A DNA stretch of 19,707 bases from Achromobacter sp. (GTDB lineage: Bacteria; Pseudomonadota; Gammaproteobacteria; Burkholderiales; Burkholderiaceae_B): positions 1 to 19,707 of the forward strand of contig DMTA01000469.1 of the NCBI GenBank assembly GCA_003454835.1, given 5' to 3'. Both the position numbers and the translations under genes were made by a program. The stretch's first letter is position 1. Each line of letters begins with the position of its first letter. Under the pieces are notes generated by a model. It had not been told where the DNA came from. It worked only from the letters and a program-made list of their open reading frames with translations, and ran no database searches. Positions 15,715 to 19,707 of the stretch are shown in pieces.

Positions 15715-16605
15715 ATGGACATCCAGCTTAACGACATCGCGCTATTCGTCGAGGTCGCCAAGCGCAAGAACTTCAGCCACGCCGCCGAAGCCCTGAATAT
15801 CCCGACTTCCACGCTGTCGCGCCGGGTCAGCGAGCTGGAACGCAGCGTCGGCATGCGGCTGCTCAATCGCAGCACGCGCAAGATCGACCTGACCGAAGCG
15901 GGCGCCATCTATTTCGAGCGCTGCCGGCACATCGTGGAAGAAGCGCGAATCGCGCACGACCAGTTGCTGGACATGGCGGTGCAGCCCAAGGGCCGCCTGC
16001 GGATTTCGTTGCCCACCAGTCTTGCGCAGTTGTTCCTGCCCGCCGTGATCCGCGAATTCCGCGAGCAGCATCCCGATATCGAGTGCGATTTCGACCTGAG
16101 CATGCGCCCGATCGACCCCATCAGCAATCCGTTCGACCTGATCCTGCGTTTTGGGCAGCAACCTGATTCGAGCCTCATCTCGCGCAAGATCGTGTTGATG
16201 GCGCACCAACTCTATGCGTCGCCTGAATATCTGGCCCGCCACGGCGAACCGCGCGTGCCCGCGGACCTGACGCACCACGAATGCCTGCGCCCTACCATGC
16301 GCGAGGAGTCGTCCTTCTGGATGCTCCATTCGGGCGACAAGGTCGAGCGCGTGCAGGTGTCCGGCCGCCTATCGGCCAATAACGTCGGGATGCTGGGGCG
16401 ATTGGCCGGCCAAGGGCTGGGCATCACGCCGCTGCTGGTGTTCGATGCGATGGAGCGCGCCATCAAGCAGACGGGTCTGGTGCGCGTGTTGCCGGAATGG
16501 AGCCTGACTCCGCTGCCGTTGTTTGCGTTGCTGCCTTCGCGCATGCTGCCCGCCAAGACAAAGGCGTTCCTGGATTTCATCCAGCCTCGCCTGTCGGAAG
16601 CGTAG
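15715..16605 (+). CDS. LysR family transcriptional regulator (CrgA-like branch)
   Basis: 296 residues, the usual length. N-terminal winged helix-turn-helix (about 5-63: LNDIALFVEVAKRKNFSHAAEALNIPTSTLSRRVSELERSVGMRLLNRSTRKIDLTEAG), linker helix to about 90, then a periplasmic-binding-protein-like effector domain (GRLRISLPTSLAQLFLPAVIREFREQHPDIEC). The effector cannot be predicted. The ATG at 15715 has GAGGAC well spaced. It is divergent from the DUF4148 gene, the classic LysR-target arrangement, although CrgA-type members often control distant genes. Nothing obviously regulated lies downstream. Confidence 0.94.
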   Translation: MDIQLNDIALFVEVAKRKNFSHAAEALNIPTSTLSRRVSELERSVGMRLLNRSTRKIDLTEAGAIYFERCRHIVEEARIAHDQLLDMAVQPKGRLRISLPTSLAQLFLPAVIREFREQHPDIECDFDLSMRPIDPISNPFDLILRFGQQPDSSLISRKIVLMAHQLYASPEYLARHGEPRVPADLTHHECLRPTMREESSFWMLHSGDKVERVQVSGRLSANNVGMLGRLAGQGLGITPLLVFDAMERAIKQTGLVRVLPEWSLTPLPLFALLPSRMLPAKTKAFLDFIQPRLSEA

Positions 16606-16626
16606 CAAGCAAACGATGGTGAAGGA

Positions 16627-16660
16627 CGGTGCCGATGGATGGCACCGAAAAACGGCACCG
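16627..16660. other. Alternative hairpins from three copies of one 7-base word
   Basis: CGGTGCC (16627-16633) can pair with GGCACCG at 16641-16647 or with the identical GGCACCG at 16654-16660, giving two mutually exclusive stems. It lies between the convergent lysR and apt stops. There is no proper T-tract on either strand, so it is at best a partial terminator. Confidence 0.4.
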
Positions 16661-16688
16661 AACTGCGGCGTCGTTATGCCGACACGGC

Positions 16689-17243
16689 CTACGGTGTCGT
16701 GTCCGCGCCGTACTGACAGACCGTGTAGAGCGGCGTGCCGGTGGCGGCCACCTTGGCGGAACCGCCCAGATCCGGCAGGTCGATAATGGCGGCGGCTTCC
16801 ACCACGTTGGCGCCCAGGCGCTGCAGCAGCTTGATGGCCGCGAGCATCGTGCCGCCGGTGGCGATCAGATCGTCCACCAGCAGGACGCGCTGGCCCGTGC
16901 GGACCGAATCGGTATGCATCTCGACGGCCGCGTTGCCGTATTCCAGCGAGTATTCCTCGGCCACCGTGCGATAGGGCAGCTTGCCCTTCTTGCGCACGGG
17001 CACGAACCCCAGATTCAGCTCATAAGCCAGCACGCTGCCCACGATGAAGCCGCGCGCGTCCACCCCAGCCACCAGGTCCAGGCGCTGGCGCATGTAGCGA
17101 TAGACGAAGAGATCGATCAGGACACGGAACGCACGAGGGTCCTGCAGCACCGGCGTGATGTCGCGGAACGTGACACCGGGTTGGGGCCAGTCCGGAACGC
17201 TGCGGATGGTGCGCCGGATGAACTCGGCGTTGTCGGTCTGCAT
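16689..17243 (-). CDS. apt: Adenine phosphoribosyltransferase
   Basis: 184 residues from the ATG at 17243 ([20 protein letters not shown]), with AGGGCC about 10 bases upstream; a TTG at 17270 is possible but less likely. Cytoplasmic purine-salvage enzyme that makes AMP from adenine and PRPP. Seen: [17 protein letters not shown] near the N-terminus, [21 protein letters not shown] (base-binding region), the flexible-loop stretch [20 protein letters not shown], and the PRPP-binding [13 protein letters not shown] (about 120-132). It lies 53 bases after the ABC ATPase gene on the same strand and could be co-transcribed with it, but there is no functional link I can see. Confidence 0.95.
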   Translation of the reverse strand: MQTDNAEFIRRTIRSVPDWPQPGVTFRDITPVLQDPRAFRVLIDLFVYRYMRQRLDLVAGVDARGFIVGSVLAYELNLGFVPVRKKGKLPYRTVAEEYSLEYGNAAVEMHTDSVRTGQRVLLVDDLIATGGTMLAAIKLLQRLGANVVEAAAIIDLPDLGGSAKVAATGTPLYTVCQYGADTTP

Positions 17244-17296
17244 GGAATCGGCCCTGAAGAATTGAAGCAAGGCGAACTATAACCGCGCCGCCGCGC

Positions 17297-18049
17297 TTAA
17301 GCCAGGATTGCCGCGCGCGATGACATGTCATGCAATTGCCCTTCACGCAACACATGGCAACGATGTACCGCCCCTTCGGGCAATGCCGCATGCGTGGCCA
17401 GCACCACGGTGCGTCCGCGCACCGCGTGTTCCAGATCCGCGAAGAACGTGGCTTCGGCCGCGGCGTCCAATCCCGCAGTCGGTTCGTCCAGCACGATGAC
17501 GGCGGCAGGCGCCAGCAAGGCTCTGGCCAGACACAGGCGCCGCGCCTGCCCGGCCGACAACTGCGAGCCCGTCTCGCCGGCCCACGTGTCCAGGCCATCG
17601 GGCAGGCCGCGCACGAAATCGCCGAGCCTTGCCGCGTCCAGGGCGCGCCACAAGGCGGCATCGTCGGCATCGGGATCGCCGATCAACAGATTGGTGCGCA
17701 GCGTGCCCAGAAACACGGGCGCGTCCTGCGACAGCAGGACGATCCGCCGATGCCAGTCAGCCTGCGCGCAATCGCGCGCATCGCAACCGCCGAACCGGAC
17801 CTGCCCCGCTTGCGGATCTTCGAGCCTCAGGATCAGATGCAGCAGCGTGGACTTGCCCGCGCCGCTGCGGCCGATGATGCCGAACACCTCGCCGCGCGCA
17901 ATCGAAAACGACACGTCCGACAGCGCCGCGACGGGGCCCGCGGAGCCCCGGTATTGCTTCTGCAGGCCCTCGAACACGATGTGCGCGTCGCGCGCCAGCG
18001 ATTGCGCCGCGCCGGCGGCGTCCTGGGGCAGGGAAAGTTCGCGTTGCAT
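17297..18049 (-). CDS. ABC transporter ATP-binding protein with mixed importer/exporter features
   Basis: 250 residues, a single nucleotide-binding domain with no membrane segment. Walker A GRSGAGKST (60-68), Q-loop Q108, signature LSAGQ (164-168), Walker B VIVLDEP (184-190), D-loop AGLD (192-195), switch His H220; all catalytic parts are present. The first ~75 residues (IVFEGLQKQYRGSAGPVAALSDVSFSIARGEVFGIIGRSGAGKST) read like the methionine importer ATPase MetN. The rest, from SQDAPVFLGTLRTNLLIGDPDADDAALWRAL, reads like exporter ATPases such as CydC, including DTWAGETG (154-161), which fits the x-loop found in ABC exporters. The MetN C-terminal regulatory domain is absent. It starts 7 bases after the stop of the MetQ-like receptor gene, so the two are one operon. 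No permease is present in the window. Confidence 0.85.
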   Translation of the reverse strand: MQRELSLPQDAAGAAQSLARDAHIVFEGLQKQYRGSAGPVAALSDVSFSIARGEVFGIIGRSGAGKSTLLHLILRLEDPQAGQVRFGGCDARDCAQADWHRRIVLLSQDAPVFLGTLRTNLLIGDPDADDAALWRALDAARLGDFVRGLPDGLDTWAGETGSQLSAGQARRLCLARALLAPAAVIVLDEPTAGLDAAAEATFFADLEHAVRGRTVVLATHAALPEGAVHRCHVLREGQLHDMSSRAAILA

Positions 18050-18056
18050 CGTTTGC

Positions 18057-18947
18057 CTAGAAGACCGGAATCACCGAGCCTTCGAACTTGGTCAGGATGA
18101 ACTGGCGCACTTCTTCGGAGTGATAGGCCTTGACCAGCGCGGGCACCCACGGCGCATCCTTGTCCTTCTCGCGCACGACGATGATGTTCACGTACGGATT
18201 GTTTTCTTTCTTCTCGACCGCGATGCCGTCCCGCGTGGCGATCAGCCCGGCCTGGTACGCAAAGCTGTTGACAATGGCGGCGGTGTCGACGTCGGGCAGC
18301 GAGCGCGCCAGCACGACCGATGCGCTTTCCACGAAATTGAGCTTCTTGGGATTGGACGTCACGTCGGCCAGCGTGGCGGTGCCGGTGGCCGGATCAAAGC
18401 CTTCTTTCAGCGTGATCAGGCCCTGGTCGCGCAGGATGACCAGCGCGCGCGTCTGGTTGCTGGGGTCGTTGGGAATGCCGACCTTCGCGCCTTCCGGCAA
18501 GTCCTTGAGCGACTTGTACTTCTTGGAATAGAACGCGATGGGCGAGATCAGCGTGTTGGCCACGGGCACCAGCTTGTAGCCGCGCTGCTTGATCTGGTCG
18601 TTCAGAAAGGGAATGTGCTGGAAGGCATTGGCCTCCAGGTCGCCATTGTTCAGCGCCTCGTTCGGGCTGGCGGTGCCGGTGATGACGACGGGCTCGACGG
18701 CCAGGCCGTTCTTCTTGGCCACCTGCGTCACCACTTCCCATATCTGCTCGTCAACGCCGCCACGCACGCCCACCTTGAGCGGCTTCGGGTCCGCCGAGAA
18801 CGCCGGGCCATGGAACATGGCGGCCGAGGCCAGCACGGCGCCCAACAGGCGCTTTAACAGCGGCGCCCATGCCATGCGCGACTGCCGCGCGCCTTGGGAA
18901 ACGCCTGCATCCGCGGAGGCCCCGGCGGCAAGAATACGGATAGTCAT
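18057..18947 (-). CDS. MetQ/NlpA family substrate-binding protein
   Basis: 296 residues from the ATG at 18947, which has AGAGG 10 bases upstream; an internal ATG at 18875 would give a more typical signal peptide (MAWAPLLKRLLGAVLASAAMF, cleavage near AFS-ADPK). Mature-domain marks of the methionine-type receptors: LKVGVRGGVDEQIWEVV, GTASPNEALNNGDLEANAFQHIPFLNDQIKQRGYKL, LPEGAKVGIPNDPSNQTRAL, and NNPYVNIIVVREKD. There is no lipobox cysteine, so the product appears to be a soluble periplasmic protein, unlike E. coli MetQ. The ligand may be methionine or another compound. The gene is followed after 7 bases by the unusual ABC ATPase gene; a metI permease is missing nearby. Confidence 0.9.
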   Translation of the reverse strand: MTIRILAAGASADAGVSQGARQSRMAWAPLLKRLLGAVLASAAMFHGPAFSADPKPLKVGVRGGVDEQIWEVVTQVAKKNGLAVEPVVITGTASPNEALNNGDLEANAFQHIPFLNDQIKQRGYKLVPVANTLISPIAFYSKKYKSLKDLPEGAKVGIPNDPSNQTRALVILRDQGLITLKEGFDPATGTATLADVTSNPKKLNFVESASVVLARSLPDVDTAAIVNSFAYQAGLIATRDGIAVEKKENNPYVNIIVVREKDKDAPWVPALVKAYHSEEVRQFILTKFEGSVIPVF

Positions 18948-19055
18948 GATGGAATCGCCTCTAAGTCAACGCAGTTATGAGAGAGACGATTCTAGGGACG
19001 GGGCTTATGCGCGCGAACGAATAGTTGGTTGAGTCGTTATTACGGGGTTTTTTGG

Positions 19056-19109
19056 ATATGGCGCGCGGGCATATGGCGCGCCGTGAAGGCGCCGGACGCG
19101 CGGTCCGGC
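19056..19109. repeat. 10-base direct repeat and hairpin after the HemJ-like gene
   Basis: ATATGGCGCG occurs at 19056-19065 and 19071-19080, 5 bases apart. Next to it GCCGGA/TCCGGC (19091-19109) forms a 6-bp stem, 8 bases past the minus-strand stop at 19118. There is no good T-tract. It may be a weak terminator. Confidence 0.4.
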
Positions 19110-19117
19110 CGGGCCGT

Positions 19118-19552
19118 TCAGAACGGCTTGACCACGACCAGCGTCACGATGGCTGCCGCCGCCAGCACGACAAACGGCGCCTGCAGATCGATCAGGGGCG
19201 GCCGCTTGGCGCTGCCGCCGGCCATGCGCCGCAGCGATGCGCTTTGCATGCCGAGCAACGCGGACAGGCTCAACGCGAAGGCCAGCTTGATCCAGATCCA
19301 GTTCATCGCAAACCAGCCGAAGGTCATGGCCAGATGCAGGCCGATCAGCCAGGTGATGACCATGGCGGGCGTGGTGACGAAGAGCGTCCAGCGGCGCAGG
19401 GCGTGGAGCATCTTGCGTTCCTTCGGCGCGTCTTCGCCTTCGTGCGGCTGCGACGTAAGAAGAAACAGGGCAACGAAGAGCGAGCCGCACAGCCACGCCA
19501 CCGCGGCCGCGACGTGGGCCATTTTCAGGAGTTGGTATGTCATGGGCGGCAT
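19118..19552 (-). CDS. HemJ/CopD-like four-helix membrane protein
   Basis: 144 residues from the ATG at 19552; a second ATG at 19543 is equally possible and neither has a good Shine-Dalgarno. Four hydrophobic segments at about 11-32, 57-78, 84-104 and 122-142. A histidine in the first helix (MAHVAAAVAW, H13) and the WIWIK lysine (K89) in the third match the pattern of HemJ, the heme-dependent protoporphyrinogen IX oxidase, and of related CopD-like small proteins. The length fits HemJ (about 140-150). I cannot separate these two family names from sequence alone. Monocistronic by appearance. A strong hairpin lies directly before the start. Confidence 0.75.
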   Translation of the reverse strand: MPPMTYQLLKMAHVAAAVAWLCGSLFVALFLLTSQPHEGEDAPKERKMLHALRRWTLFVTTPAMVITWLIGLHLAMTFGWFAMNWIWIKLAFALSLSALLGMQSASLRRMAGGSAKRPPLIDLQAPFVVLAAAAIVTLVVVKPF

Positions 19553-19555
19553 TAT

Positions 19556-19583
19556 CGCCGCTCGCTGGAAGACGCGAGCGGCG
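19556..19583 (-). promoter_or_regulatory. GC-rich hairpin directly before the HemJ-like start codon
   Basis: CGCCGCTCGC (19556-19565) and GCGAGCGGCG (19574-19583) form a perfect 10-bp stem with an 8-base loop, ending 3 bases before the ATG at 19552. Any ribosome site of this gene would lie inside it. It could be a translational control hairpin or a protein-binding dyad. Confidence 0.5.
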
Positions 19584-19649
19584 CGTGTGCGCAGGCAGTT
19601 TGCGTTACGGCAAACTGGGCGGCGGTCGATGTGCCAAGGGGATAAGGCG

Positions 19650-19707
19650 TCAGTTGCCGGATGGCGGCGCAGGCGGCGTGGCGGGCGCGGGCGACGAAAC
19701 GGCAGGC
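19650..19707 (-). CDS. Possible 3' end of a minus-strand gene (5' part outside window)
   Basis: Read on the minus strand from the window edge, the last 18 codons give PAVSSPAPATPPAPPSGN followed by TGA (19650-19652). A proline/alanine-rich tail is plausible for a periplasmic or cell-envelope protein, but the stretch is short and GC-rich sequence often stays open by chance. Function not assignable. Confidence 0.35.
   Translation of the reverse strand, partial: PAVSSPAPATPPAPPSGN

Noticed and set aside
17325..18857. A 510-codon plus-strand frame opposite the ABC ATPase and MetQ-like genes
   Set aside because: It spans two real minus-strand genes and their junction; no recognisable domain.
18948..19004. 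A SAM-type riboswitch before the MetQ-like gene
   Set aside because: The leader is too short and I see no nested stems; only a weak TAGAAT box is present.

Overview
The window is GC-rich chromosomal DNA that reads as a beta-proteobacterium of the family Alcaligenaceae, most likely Achromobacter or Bordetella. This is judged from protein style only: a Bug/TctC solute receptor, a Burkholderiales-type porin, a DUF4148 protein and a very large FAD/Fe-S/CCG fusion oxidoreductase with a DUF3683-like N-terminus. No database search was possible. I see no mobile element, tRNA, rRNA or CRISPR array. Most of the region looks like ordinary core or accessory metabolism.

Layout. 1-1170 (+): 3' part of HMG-CoA lyase, then a small two-helix membrane protein with a PH-like tail. 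1192-2290 (-): an orphan amino-acid binding protein with a strong terminator. 2462-3703 (-) and 3915-4634 (+): a PLP aminotransferase divergent from the PLP-homeostasis protein YggS. 4832-5800 (+): a Bug/TctC periplasmic receptor and terminator. 5891-6762 (-): two small heat-shock proteins in one operon, preceded by a sigma-32-like promoter and a leader in which the Shine-Dalgarno can be folded into a hairpin. 6980-10939 (-): the 1319-residue oxidoreductase. 11072-11608 (-): a YqaA/DedA-like membrane protein, divergent from ilvA (11705-13213, +). 13385-14497 (-): an outer-membrane porin. 14949-15329 (-): a secreted DUF4148 protein made of three tandem repeats, divergent across an AT-rich, dyad-rich intergenic region from a LysR regulator (15715-16605, +). 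16689-18947 (-): a MetQ-like receptor, an unusual ABC ATPase and apt. 19118-19552 (-): a HemJ/CopD-like membrane protein. The 3' end of a further minus-strand gene may lie at 19650-19707.

How the genes relate. The periplasmic receptors (AapJ-like, Bug-like, MetQ-like) all lack a permease in the window, so they must work with membrane partners encoded elsewhere, or not as classical importers. The clearest regulatory logic is at the small-heat-shock operon, where a heat-shock promoter and a possible RNA thermometer would act in series. The most unusual proteins are the ABC ATPase beside the MetQ-like receptor, whose second half carries exporter-type motifs on an importer-like first half, and the triplicated DUF4148 protein. 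I did not find a clearly new multi-gene system; these two and the heat-shock leader are the best candidates for follow-up.
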